A DNA stretch of 64,000 nt from Linum tenue (lineage: Eukaryota > Streptophyta > Magnoliopsida > Malpighiales > Linaceae). The stretch covers positions 47,760,066 to 47,824,065 of the forward strand of contig CAMGYJ010000006.1 of NCBI GenBank assembly GCA_946122785.1. Direction: 5' to 3'. The notes below the pieces were generated by a model. The model did not search any database. It was given only the letters and a program-made list of their open reading frames with translations, and was not told the origin of the DNA. Below, piece by piece: positions 46,765 to 56,682 of the stretch. Both the position numbers and the translations under genes were made by a program. Position 1 is the first letter of the stretch, and every line of letters starts with the position of its first letter.

Positions 46765-47949
46765 ATGACCAGGAGTGGCAAGCTGACTGTTGATCCCCCT
46801 GCTCGGGAACCGGAGAGAGAAAGCCCTGTTGCAGCATCTCCAGTGGTTGAACAAGAAGTAGAGAAGGAGGTTGAGGTGCCTGCACCTAAACCGCAACCAG
46901 TAGTGAAGGAGTATGTCCCTAAACTCCCTTTCCCTACTCGGTTGCACAAAGACAGGCTGGAGGCAGAGTTCGAGAACTTCATGGCCATGCTTAAGAAGCT
47001 GAATGTCCAAGTGCCCTTCCTGGAGGCACTATCGCAAATGCCGAAGTATGCGAAGTTTCTGAAAGAGCTTCTCTCAAAGAAGCAGAAGCTGAGTGAGCTG
47101 GCCACTGTGGAGCTCAGCGAGGAGTGCTCGGTTATTCTGCAGAACAAGCTTCCGCAGAAGAAAAAGGACCCAGGTAGTTTCACTATCCCGTGCTCTATTG
47201 ATAAATTGCATGTAGAGAAGTCCTTGGCGGATTTAGGTGCTAGTATCAATGTTATTCCATATAAATTGTTCATGAAACTAGGCATAGGTGAACCCCGTGC
47301 TACTAGGATGACCCTTCAATTAGCTGACAGATCTGTAGTGCATCCTAGGGGTATAGTGGAAGATCTTCTGGTTAAGGTTGGCAAATTCACATATCCTGTG
47401 GATTTTGTTATCCTGGACATCAGTGAGGACACAGAAGTGCCTCTTATACTGGGAAGGCCTTTCCTGGCCACCGCCAAGGCTCTCATAGATGTGCATGATG
47501 GGACCTTAGTTTTGAGGGACGGCGAGGAGCGAATAACGTTTTCAGTTGCTAACACTATACCTGCTTCGTTACCTCTGCATGCTGTATCTCACCAGGAGCA
47601 CGAGTCTGTCGTGTATCCTTCTGTGCTGCCTATTTTGCAGGACCCGCCTCCCACACCTTCGCCGCCACTCCGGACCACTCCGTCATCCAAAGAACAGATC
47701 AAGGAGGAGTGGCGGCCGAAACTGCAGGCAGCTAAGCCCGCTCGAACGAAAGCCGGAGACCACTATGAGCTGGTCCCGCCCCCACCTTGGCCATGCGAGT
47801 ATTCACTCGCTTGCATCCTACCGGATGGCCAAGTCGAGCTGGCAAATGCAGGTGGCCACATTCGTCGCGTGCATGGCCACCATTTGAAGCTGTACCTCAA
47901 GAGCGATGTGGATCCGCTCTTGAAGGCACCTGATCCTACACTTCCCTGA
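46765..47949 (+). CDS. Element D protease fused to integrase-tail remnant
   Basis: Longest intact retrotransposon frame in the window (394 codons from ATG 46765, open from 46720). LPFPTRLHKDRLEAEFENFMAMLKKL and PFLEALSQMPKYAKFLKELL lead into SCSVILQNKLPQKKKDPGSFTIPCSID-type sequence and the aspartic protease: LADLGASINVIPYKLF with the catalytic Asp codon at 47230-47232, then [41 protein letters not shown]. After a Pro-rich linker it ends CEYSLACILPDGQVELANAGGHIRRVHGHHLKLYLKSD, which resembles the C-terminal tail of gypsy integrases (the FKVNGxRLKxYL block). Reverse transcriptase, RNase H and integrase core are absent. Would process Gag in a particle; the Gag frame is separated by a TAG just upstream. 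Confidence 0.85.
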   Translation: MTRSGKLTVDPPAREPERESPVAASPVVEQEVEKEVEVPAPKPQPVVKEYVPKLPFPTRLHKDRLEAEFENFMAMLKKLNVQVPFLEALSQMPKYAKFLKELLSKKQKLSELATVELSEECSVILQNKLPQKKKDPGSFTIPCSIDKLHVEKSLADLGASINVIPYKLFMKLGIGEPRATRMTLQLADRSVVHPRGIVEDLLVKVGKFTYPVDFVILDISEDTEVPLILGRPFLATAKALIDVHDGTLVLRDGEERITFSVANTIPASLPLHAVSHQEHESVVYPSVLPILQDPPPTPSPPLRTTPSSKEQIKEEWRPKLQAAKPARTKAGDHYELVPPPPWPCEYSLACILPDGQVELANAGGHIRRVHGHHLKLYLKSDVDPLLKAPDPTLP

Positions 47950-47993
47950 GCATCCATACTGGCGTCCAGCTAAAAGACGGTAAAGAAGCGCTT

Positions 47994-48011
47994 GTGGGGA
48001 GGCAACCCCAC
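47994..48011 (+). ncRNA. Conserved post-pol hairpin, element D copy
   Basis: GTGGGG-AGGCAA-CCCCAC, 45 bases after the TGA at 47947. Preceded by GCGTCCAGCTAAAAGACGGT and GCGCTT, also conserved in C and A. Confidence 0.6.
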
Positions 48012-48129
48012 CGAGGTTTGCATTTTCTTACTCTTTTTCCTTTGATTTTGTGTGTTTTTGAGTCTTGAGACGTTGATCCAGAGTCCAGTGTCGTTTTTGA
48101 GTGAAAACAGGTTGATTTCGGGACTCCAG

Positions 48130-48345
48130 CAAGTCGCACGGCCAGGACCACACCTTGCACGGCCGTGCGGGTATCCCCCCTTGGCCGTGCGAGCTCTCGG
48201 CCAAAAGCGCATGGCCAAAAGCGCATATTGCACGGCCGTGCGCTCATCCTGGCCTGGCCGTGCGTATGGCACGGGCATCACATTACCTCGCACGGCCGTG
48301 CGGGTACCCCCCCCCCCCCCTTGGCCGTGCGAGCTCTCGGTAAGG
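48130..48345 (+). repeat. Internal palindrome array, element D
   Basis: GCACGGCCGTGC occurs three times with half-words GGCCGTGCGAG and CGCACGGCC between them. Spacers differ. A C-run of about 14 lies at 48307-48320. The same word fills the LTRs of D. Confidence 0.85.
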
Positions 48346-48562
48346 ATGGCACGGCTAGGTTGGCCAGTGAACAGAAGGGAGACTCTTCCTTTACTCGATT
48401 TGCTGCACTCGAATGTCCTTTGTGGTGGTTGTCCAGGTTGTTATTGAGGTTGTGCATGTATTGATGTTTGAAAACCAGTGCGATTCACGTGTTCTGTGCC
48501 TTTATGACTTGTCCCCAATGTTGGTTGATTGAAATATGTAAGCTTACCTGGTGTCTGACTTG

Positions 48563-48603
48563 GTTTGCTTGGGGACAAGCAAACGGTTAAGTGTGGGGGA
48601 GTT
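48563..48603 (+). promoter_or_regulatory. GGGA-loop hairpin and polypurine tract, element D
   Basis: GTTTGCTTG-GGGA-CAAGCAAAC (48563-48584), then GGTTAAGTGTGGGGGAGTT abutting the 3' LTR. Confidence 0.85.
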
Positions 48604-49951
48604 TGTTAGACCGTCATTTACACATGTTTTTACCCCCATTCTTACACCGTTTGAGGTGTTGATTCTCATGTTTTAGGCCGATTTCACGCTAGGTTGTGCT
48701 TGTTTGTGATATTTCAGGTCCTAGTACGTGAATGAAGGCTTAGGAGCGAGTCTGGGGTCGTTTGGACGAAGAACGGACGAATGACGAGGTTTTTGGGGAG
48801 CTGCACGGGCAGACCAGGGAGACGCACGGCCGTGCACGTGAGCAATATGGCCGTGCGCTTTACGCCGAGGCTACGCACGGGCAACCCCTGAAGATCGCAC
48901 GGCCGTGCACCCTGGCCGTGCGAGAAGCCTGAGGTCGAACTAATTGATACGCCGCGTTTTGGAGTGCACGGCCAAGTGGGTGATCTGCACGGCCGTGCAC
49001 CCTGGCCGTGCGAGTCGGGAATTCCTGGTTTTAGAGCCTATTCCGAGCGAAAAGTGGGAGAATCGTGTTTTCAGAGCAAAAACAGAGCCCTAGAGAGAGA
49101 AAGTACGAAGAACACACCCTAGAAGCTGTCTTAGAGCTGGATTTCATCAATCGAGCTTGAAGATCGTCATAGGAGTGAAAATCATCGTCCCGGAGCAGAT
49201 TATCCTCATCGTTATGAGTATGACTAATCCGATTCTTGTTTTCTCTTCTCTCTCTATGGAGTAGAACCCTTCTCTCACTTGGGTATGAAGAACCCTAGTT
49301 CCTTGTGTTAGGGATTTGATTGTAATGACTTGGGATGATATTACTGTTTGATTTTAATCGAATGACGCATGTTTATTGAATTGATTTGAGTCTGATAAGC
49401 TTTTCTCAATTTCTGCTGCAACCTGAGATAGATAGAATCTGATTAGGTTGTTAGAGCCTCTTCATTCGATAGTAGGAGATTGGCTATACGAGAGTTAGCC
49501 AGTTTACTGCTTTGTACTGGTGTTCTTGGCGCCAGTAGTGGAGTTCTGTGTTCATAGCCTCAGCTTTCTATCCCGGTGAAGACTAGTCGTCTGCCGGGTA
49601 GTTAGACTGAGAGGGCTTGGTCAGCTTAAGAGATTCCAAGCTACTGTCGGATCTTCCGCAGTCTAATCAACAGTGAATTAACCCAGGGTAATTACAATTG
49701 AACCTAACTAAGGAGCTAGGGGGACTCATTCCCGAGTGACTCTTTCCTGCTTGAGAAAACCGAACCATTTCCTGCTTTCTTACTGTTTTCAGTTTAAACA
49801 ACAATCACTCGACTTAGTTTGCTAGATAATAGATAATCACGGAGTAAGCCATAGATCTAGACCCCGGGTTGATAATAGAACTTGCCTGTTACTGCATTCC
49901 CGGACTGCGATTACACTTGGTCGCAGTTTGGTGTTGTGTTTTGGCGTGTCA
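48604..49951 (+). repeat. Element D 3' LTR
   Basis: TGTTAGACCGTCATTTAC...GGCGTGTCA, 1348 bases. Close to the 5' LTR up to about 49670. The last 280 bases match the 3' LTR of element C better than they match the 5' LTR of D. Confidence 0.9.
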
Positions 49952-52179
49952 CTCCATCCAAGACGGCTGACCTGCAGAAGCAAATTACCCATTTTGCTCA
50001 GGATGAGGATGAGACCATCAGGGATGCTTGGGAGAGATACACCAGTCTCTTCCTCAGGTGTCCCAATCATGGCTTCAATGATGCTTTCAAGGTGGGCACC
50101 TTCTATCATGCCCTCTTCCCGGAGGACAAGCAGCTGATTGACTCCGTTTGTGGCGGGAACATGCTGACCAAAACACCGCCACAGCTGAATCAACTCTTTG
50201 AGGAGATGGCAGAGAACGGGTATGATTGGGGAACTGCCAGGAGATCGAGACGAGCACCAGGAAGGGGTGTGCATGCTGTGGGCACCCAGTCATCTGATTT
50301 GGTGCAGGTAGTATCGAAGCTGGTTTCAGCTATCGATCATTCCGGGATGATTCCAGGGACAGGACAGCAGCAGGTGATGCTCTACCACTGGTGCGAGAGC
50401 ACCCGTCACACGGTGGAAGACTGCCAGGCGATGAAGAAATCGACCACACCCCAGGAGCAGGTGAACTTCATCAATAATGTCAGGCGCAATGACCCCTACA
50501 GTAACACTTACAACGAGGGGTGGCGCCAACATCCCAACTTCTCCTAGGGTGGGACAAATTCCAGACCACCAGTCCCCCAGGGACCACCGGGCTTCCAGAG
50601 GCCGCCATATCAGCCCAGACAGGGGCAATTCCAGCAGCAGCAACAGTCTCTCTACCAGCCCATGCAGGGGCATGCTGCTCAATCACAGCCGCGACCTTTC
50701 CTGCAGCCAGGTGTAGCCCCTGCTGCCCCAGTGCAGAATGATCAGATGGCCGAATTGCGGGACTTGGTGGGTTCTCTCGCCAGTTCTAGTGCTCAAAAAT
50801 TCAACACTATCGAGCAGTTCATGGAAAAGGCCTCGGGTAAATTCCTGGCTCTTGAAGCTGGCCAGAGGAACACGCAGGCTGTCTTGCAGGATATACAAAC
50901 CCAGCTGGGGAGCGTGGCAAAAAGGGCTCCTGGTACTCTACCCGGTCAGACCACCCCTCATCCGGAGACCCCGAATGAGCACTGCAATGCCATCACAACC
51001 AGGAGTGGCAAGATGACTGTTGATCCACCTGTTAGGGAACAAGAGAGAGAGACCCCTGTCTTAGCGTCTCCAGCGGTTGAAGAAGAAGCAGAGAAGGAGG
51101 TTGAGGTGCCTGCACCTAAACCGCAACCGGTAGTGAAGGATTATATCCCGAAACTCCCCTTCCCTACTAGGTTGCACAGAGACAGGCTGGAGGCAGAGTT
51201 CGAAAACTTCACGTCCATGGTTAGGAAGCTGAATGTCCAAGTGCCCTTCCTAGAGGCACTATCTCAAATGCCTAAGTGTGCGAAGTTTCTGAAAGAGCTT
51301 CTCTCAAAGAAGCAGAAGCTGAGTGAGCTGGCCACTGTGGAGCTCAGCGAGGAGTGCTCGGCTATTCTGCAGAACAAGCTTCCGCAGAAGCAGAAGGACC
51401 CAGGTAGTTTTACTATCCCGTGCTCTATAGATAAAATGCATGTAGAGAGGTCCTTGGCGGATTTAGGTGCTAGTATCAATGTTATGCCTTATAAATTGTT
51501 CAAGAAACTAGGCCTAGGTGAACCCCGTGCTACTAGTATGACCCTTAAATTAGCTGACCGATCTGTAGTGCATCCTAGGGGCATAGTGGAAGACCTTCTG
51601 GTTAAGGTTGACAAATTCAAATATCCTGTGGATTTTGTTGTCCTGGACATCAACGAGGACACATAAGTGCCCCATATACTGGGAAGGCCTTTCCTGGCCA
51701 CCGCCAAGGGTCTCATAGATGTGCATGATGGGACCTTAGTTTTGAGGGATGGCGAGAAGCGAATAACGTTTTCAATTGCTAATACTCTACCTGCTTCGTC
51801 ACCTCTGGGTTCTGTATCTCACCAGGAGCACGAGTCTGTCGTGTATCCTTCTGTGTTGCCTATTTTGTAGAATCCGTCTCCCATACCTTCGCCGCCACTC
51901 CTGACCACTCCGTCACCAAAAGAACAGATCAAGGAGGAGTGGCGGTCGAAACTGCAGGCAGCTAAGCCTGCTCGAAAGAAAACCGGAGTCCATTACGAGC
52001 TGGACCCGCCCCCACCTTGGCCATCCGAGTATTCACTCGCTTGCATCTTGCCGGATGGCCAAGTCGAGTTGGCGAATGCTGGTGGCCACATTCGTCGTGT
52101 GCATGGCCACCATTTGAAGCTGTACCTCAAGAGCGATGTGGATCCGCTCTTGAAGGCACCTGATCCTACACTTCTCTGA
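49952..52179 (+). pseudogene. Element C gag 3' part, protease and integrase tail
   Basis: Resumes the gag of C: PSKTADLQKQITHFAQDEDETIRDAWERYTSLFLRCPNHGF, then HWCESTRHTVEDC in the knuckle (first Cys changed to Tyr), stopping at TAG 50545-50547 where D has TGG. From 50548 the frame runs through QFMEKASGKFLALEAGQRNTQAVLQDI and, without the stop seen in D, GQTTPHPETPNEHCNAITTRSGKMTVD into the protease, LADLGASINVMPYKLF with catalytic Asp at 51460-51462. A TAA (51664-51666) and a TAG (51868-51870) interrupt it. It ends with GGHIRRVHGHHLKLYLKSD and TGA at 52177-52179, the same integrase-tail fusion as D. So gag and protease share one frame in this lineage. Confidence 0.88.
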
Positions 52180-52225
52180 GCATCCACCTACTGGCGTCCA
52201 GCTAAAAGACGGTAAAGAAGAGCTT

Positions 52226-52243
52226 GTGGGGAGGCAACCCCAC
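52226..52243 (+). ncRNA. Conserved post-pol hairpin, element C copy
   Basis: GTGGGG-AGGCAA-CCCCAC, 46 bases after the TGA, identical to D and A. Confidence 0.6.
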
Positions 52244-52367
52244 CGAGGTTTGCATTTTCTTACTTTTTTTTCCTTTTGTTTTTTGTGTTCTTTGAGTCTT
52301 GAGATGTTGTTCCAGAGTCGAATGTCATTTTTGAGTGAAAACAGGTTGAATTCGGGGCTCCAGCAGC

Positions 52368-52725
52368 TCACACGGCTAGGCCTGATGCTCACACGGCCGT
52401 GTGGATTTGATCCCTTAGCCGTGTGAGCTCTCGGCAAATTCCACACGGCCAAATGTGAAATTGGCACGGCCGTGTGGCTTGGCCTGGCCTGGCCGTGTGG
52501 CCGACACGGGCAACTCATATGCTCGGACGGCCGTGTGGATTTGATCCCTTGGCCGTGTGAGCTCTCAGCAAATTCCACACGGCCAAATGTGCAACTAGCA
52601 CGGCCTGTGGAATCCTCGGCCTGGCCGTGTCGGCCAACACGGGCAAAACTGCCCCTCACACGGCCGTGTGAGCCTGCCCGTGTGGCCGAGCCACGGCCTA
52701 TAAAAATGACCCACGCGGCTGTGTT
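52368..52725 (+). repeat. Internal palindrome array, element C
   Basis: CACACGGCCGTGTG and half-words (GGCCGTGTGAGC, CCACACGGCC, CACGGGC) repeated about a dozen times with unequal spacers. The same word fills the LTRs of C. Confidence 0.88.
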
Positions 52726-52739
52726 GGTCAGAAAATTCA

Positions 52740-53526
52740 AAATCCTCGCCGAAATCCTCTGAAACTCGCCGGAAAACCACGACAAACCAACCCATTTTGA
52801 TTTTTTCGGCCATTTTTTGTCATTTTTTCACCAAACCAACAACAAACCCATCCTTCCCACACCAAAAGCGGCCTATCCCTCTATTTTGAGGAGATTTGGC
52901 CGACGTTTTTGTCGCCGGAGGCGATTCCCGGCGAGACTCCGACGACCACTTTCGGGCAGATTTTCGCACTTTCGTTAAGTGCATTTCATTCATCTCATCA
53001 ATCCCTACAATCCTACTTGAGTCTCCAGGTTTGATTTCGCCATTTCCCTTATGAATTAAGGAGAATTGGATATTAGGGTGTATGTTTAGAGAATCCATTT
53101 GAAATGAGTGAATTGAATGAAATTGGATGTGGGGAATGCTTGGATAATGTCTGATTGATGTTAGGGCATATTTACAATGTTGATTTGAGGCCTTGTGTGC
53201 TATGAATGTGCTAATTTCATGCTTAACTTAATAGTGCACACAAGGTGTTCGATGAAATGCCTGTTTTCGTACCAGTTTGTGGGAGTCGGTTGGGACCCTT
53301 AATGATGTGCTTTGAGGGTGTATTTGTTATGAATGTGAACCATGAGTTGCCTACTTTTTCATGGATGTGCACCCCCACTCAGATTAGGCTTGATTTATCG
53401 ATTTTTTGACCCCCGAACCATGGATGAAATCATGGTTAGGCTGTTTTCTGTTCTTAAGTGTGGGGGTGTGATTAACATTTTTCTTGGCTCTCTTGGTTCC
53501 ACTTTGGGTTGTTCTTTTGAAGGACG
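52740..53526 (+). other. Leader of ORF-1 in element C, with possible intron
   Basis: The CTCGCCGGAAA..TTTTGGCCATTT..GGAGATTTGG..TCGCCG..CATCCTACTTGAGTCTCC blocks are shared with the ORF-1 leader of F (58430-58795). A CTCCAG|GTTTGA donor near 53027 and a TTCTTTTGAAG acceptor at 53521 could splice the leader to the ATG. A TTAAGTGTGGGGG motif is at 53454-53466. Confidence 0.5.
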
Positions 53527-54824
53527 ATGACGAAGCCCAACCTCAGGCACCCGTTTATTCAAGATTTGAAAAGGGGGCCCCACCAAGATCGTTTTAAGAG
53601 CGTCCTGGCCTGCAAATTTGGACAGCATCATTGCTGGTCCAAGCGAGAGTTGGAGAAGCTGAACTGCTACGAGCACTTCTCCGCCATAGTCATCAACCGC
53701 CCCTGGCGCCGCCTCCTCCAAATTCGAGAGAAGGTCTACCACGAGCTCGTACTCGAGTTCTACACGACCTTCAAGCATGCAGACACGGACGATTGGAAGG
53801 ACGGAGCAGCCGTCCAGTTCAGGCTCGGCGGTGCACCCCGATCCATGAGCTACCAGGAGCTGGCGACCACCCTCGGCCTCGTCCTGGTCGATGACAGGGA
53901 CTACATCACCGAGCTTCACGAGCCAGAGGGGGTGAACTTCTAGATGCTGTACACCCGCCTCGCTCGGCCAGGCCAGCGTCCCTTCTCGGCGGGGAAGACG
54001 AAGGCCAGCACATTGCAGCTCGACAACCGCATCCTCCACCACATGCTGGCCAAGTCTTACACTCCGGCCTCGGACAGTGCCAGCGCCATCACCAAGCGAG
54101 CCATGTACCTCATTCAGTCTATGCGCCAGAGGGATCATCCTCTCCATTTGGGCTCGGTGGTGGCGAGGACCTTCGACAAGAGTGCTTCCAAGCTAAAGAA
54201 ACTCCACTGCACCCCCCTCATCACCCGCCTGGCGTCCTACTTCGAGATCTCCCTGCAGGGGTGCACAGAGCAGGGCGACACCAGTGCCTTTGGCGAGGTT
54301 ACAATCAGTAAGATGCACCTGCTTCGGGAAGAGCGAGGTGTTAAGTGGATCGAGGGGTTTCCACAACCCCAGATCCCAGAGGAGGTCCAGCCGGAGGTTT
54401 CCGAGGGTGCGGCTGATGAGGAGGTGGAGCCCGAGGAGGTGGATGCTGCTGCTGCCCCCCTCCCCACCACCTTCGAGTACGGGGGTGGCAGCTCCGCTTT
54501 CCCCGGGCAGGACTACTTCGCCTACCAGTTCGAGCAGCTGCGTCTCCAGAACCAGCAGATCCTTGACCAGCAGCTCCAGTTCCAGCAGAAGTACGCGGCT
54601 CACCAGGCCGAGTACCAGTACAGGATGGCTGCTTATGATGAGTGCCTGGACATGATGGTGACCCAGCAGGGGGTAACTTTGGCTCATATCGAGCGAGAGA
54701 AAGCTTGATCTAGGCGCATGCAGGAGGTCCAGCAGCACCTGCTCCAGCTGATGGTGATGATGGAGCTGATGGTGATGACGCCTTCATGGACGACATCGAT
54801 ATGGATAACCTTATCGACGAGTAG
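53527..54824 (+). pseudogene. ATHILA ORF-1-like gene of element C
   Basis: The extra gene found downstream of pol in Athila-type elements; its role is not known and no membrane or signal segment is visible here. ATG 53527 gives MTKPNLRHPFIQDLKRGPHQDRFKSVLACKFGQHHCW, RRLLQIREKVYHELVLEFYTTFKH and VQFRLGGAPRSMSYQELATTLGLVLVDD. A TAG at 53941-53943 is followed in frame by MLYTRLARPGQRPFSAGKTKASTLQLDNRILHHMLAKS, MYLIQSMRQRD and CTPLITRLASYFEISLQG, then an acidic Glu/Val-rich linker and a Gln-rich, coiled-coil-like end (FEQLRLQNQQILDQQLQFQQK). A TGA at 54706-54708 and a frameshift precede the true end, DDAFMDDIDMDNLIDE, stop at 54822-54824. Most complete copy of this gene in the window. Confidence 0.8.
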
Positions 54825-56641
54825 GCTGTACTCGTTGCCCATCTCAGTGTGTTTTTTGTTTTAGACTTTTGTGTGTTTGCTCCATGTGTGAGGAGCTTGA
54901 ACTTAGTGTCGTTTGTTTTTTGTTTTTGTTTCTCTTTGGTGGATTGTTTATTTTGTAGCCATCTGGGCTAACACTTATCCCTAACGCACAGTGTGCTAGT
55001 GTGTTCTTGGTGTTCGATTCTTGCAGAACTGTCCATCTTCCGGTTTGTTTCTTGCTGACTGGTCCACTTCCAATCCCCCAGCAGTATTTCAATCCGGTAA
55101 CATCGTTCCCCTTATCTCTCCCTCTACTCCATTGAGGGCAATGTCGTGCTTAAGTGTGGGGGGGTGCTTTGTATCGGTTGGAATATATATTTGAGTGCTT
55201 GGAGCCTAGTCCGCTGTCTGAATCTTACGATTTGAGGGCTCCAGGTACTGCTGTTTGATCATATTGGCACTGTGTTGTGATTGATGAATTGAATGGTTTT
55301 CGGATTGATGCATGACAACTTGATTGTGACTAGGACAACCTATGATGAGGACTGAGACGTGCAGTAGAATTTTGTAGGGGTTCAGTTTTTCAACTGTTTG
55401 CTTACCAACTGTGACTTGGATTGATCACTTGTTCTTGACAGTCGTTTATGCATCTAGTTCAGGGTATCAGAATGTGAGATAGAGCATATAGGTAGCCATG
55501 TGAGATTTGAGCCTGCTCGTTTCTTTCTTGTGCGATAGAACTCTCTTCCATGATGTGTAGCATTCACGATGTCACTAGCTAAGATGATGGGCGCATAGGA
55601 TTAGCCCACTACCAAATTGACTGTCCTGATGTCTCATATCCCCTAGTCAGCCCCTTTGAGCCGTGTGTTATCCTTTCTTTTGGTCTATAATGAAAAATCA
55701 CCCTTTTGCATCTTTTAGAAGGTTCCACAGAGTGGTTTTTACATATTCTCTGCTGTTTCTGCTAAATTTAATGTGAGTGTTGGAGGTAGTGCTTAAAAGT
55801 TGGGCATGTGTTTGAAATATGTGCAGAAGTGGTGGCTCTCTTAAGAAATGAAAAGAAAAAGGAAAGAAAAACAAAGAAAAATTGAAAGCAAAAGAGAGCC
55901 ACTACCAAAAATCTGAATAATGCCCATTAAGTAGTGTTTCTTAGCAGTCTGGCTTGGAAATGCTAACATTTATACCTCCTTCGCTTTTGTGCTCTTGAGA
56001 TATTGAGTAATGCAGAATGGCAGAAAGGAAATACTGGTTTGTTTGATTGTGATTGTGTGGGTTTGGAAATGTGGAACCTTGTGCTATGAATACTTCCACC
56101 ACCTAAAAGGCCTTTTCCCCATGTCCAAGACCCTAGCCAGTCACTTGAACCTGTGTCTAAGACCTCCGGATTAGTTAGTGGTGACACTCCATATGTGAAC
56201 TCTAGCATTTAGAGGCTGCCATCATGGTGAAGATATGTTAGGGATTGAGAGAAATAGCATGCGCATTTTTCGCATCAAATTGTCCTGACCCCACTGGTCG
56301 AGAGTGAGTGATTCATTTTCATATTCTATATACTCTTGTACCCCAGTGAGGACCTAGATTGCTCGGTCTCTATTCTGATGTCTTGAGTTGGATGCATGAG
56401 GTGACTGTTTTGAGTAAGTGGTTGAGTCAAGTCTAGGTTGGTTGGTGAACAGAAGGGAGACTCTTCCTTTACTCGATTTTGCTGCACTCGAATGTCCTTT
56501 GTGGTGGTTGTCCAGGTTGCTATTGAAGTTGTTCAGGTGTTGATGTTTGAAAACCAGTACGATTCACGTGTTCTGTGCCTTTATGACTTGTCCCCAATGT
56601 TGGTTGAGTGAAAAATGTAAGCTTACCTTGTGTCTGACTTG
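54825..56641 (+). other. Long non-coding 3' region of element C
   Basis: Contains CTCCATTGAGGGCAATGTCG (about 55126-55145) and TTAAGTGTGGGGGGG (about 55150-55164), then 1.4 kb with no recognised frame. The last 220 bases (from about 56430) match the region of D after its palindrome array. An 81-codon minus-strand frame at 55963-56208 is unsupported. Confidence 0.5.
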
Positions 56642-56682
56642 GTTTGCTTGGGGACAAGCAAACGGTTAAGTGTGGGGGAGTT
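56642..56682 (+). promoter_or_regulatory. GGGA-loop hairpin and polypurine tract, element C
   Basis: GTTTGCTTG-GGGA-CAAGCAAAC (56642-56663), then GGTTAAGTGTGGGGGAGTT next to the 3' LTR. Confidence 0.85.

Larger units (their letters stand above)
43253..49951 (+). mobile_element. Element D: gag-protease element inside C
   Basis: 6.7 kb plus-strand element with LTRs of 1347 and 1348 bases, tRNA-Asp primer site, gag, protease with integrase tail, hairpin, palindrome array and polypurine tract. It lacks polymerase domains and ORF-1. The insertion is in the gag of C. The flanks (CATCC at left, CTCCATCC at right) do not give a clean 5-base duplication; see the finding on its 3' LTR. Confidence 0.9.

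Noticed and set aside
48307..48320. C- and G-runs (also 14466, 16979, 42586) as functional G-quadruplex sites
   Set aside because: Single homopolymer runs of 13-14 bases are prone to slippage and assembly error; no four-run pattern was seen.
53395..54738. Two minus-strand frames (250 and 181 codons) opposite ORF-1
   Set aside because: They lie antisense to a frame with clear similarity to F and H; composition reflects codon shadowing.
53527..54824. ORF-1 as a retroviral-type envelope gene
   Set aside because: Position fits the env-like slot of Athila elements, but I see no signal peptide, transmembrane segment or cleavage site in it.
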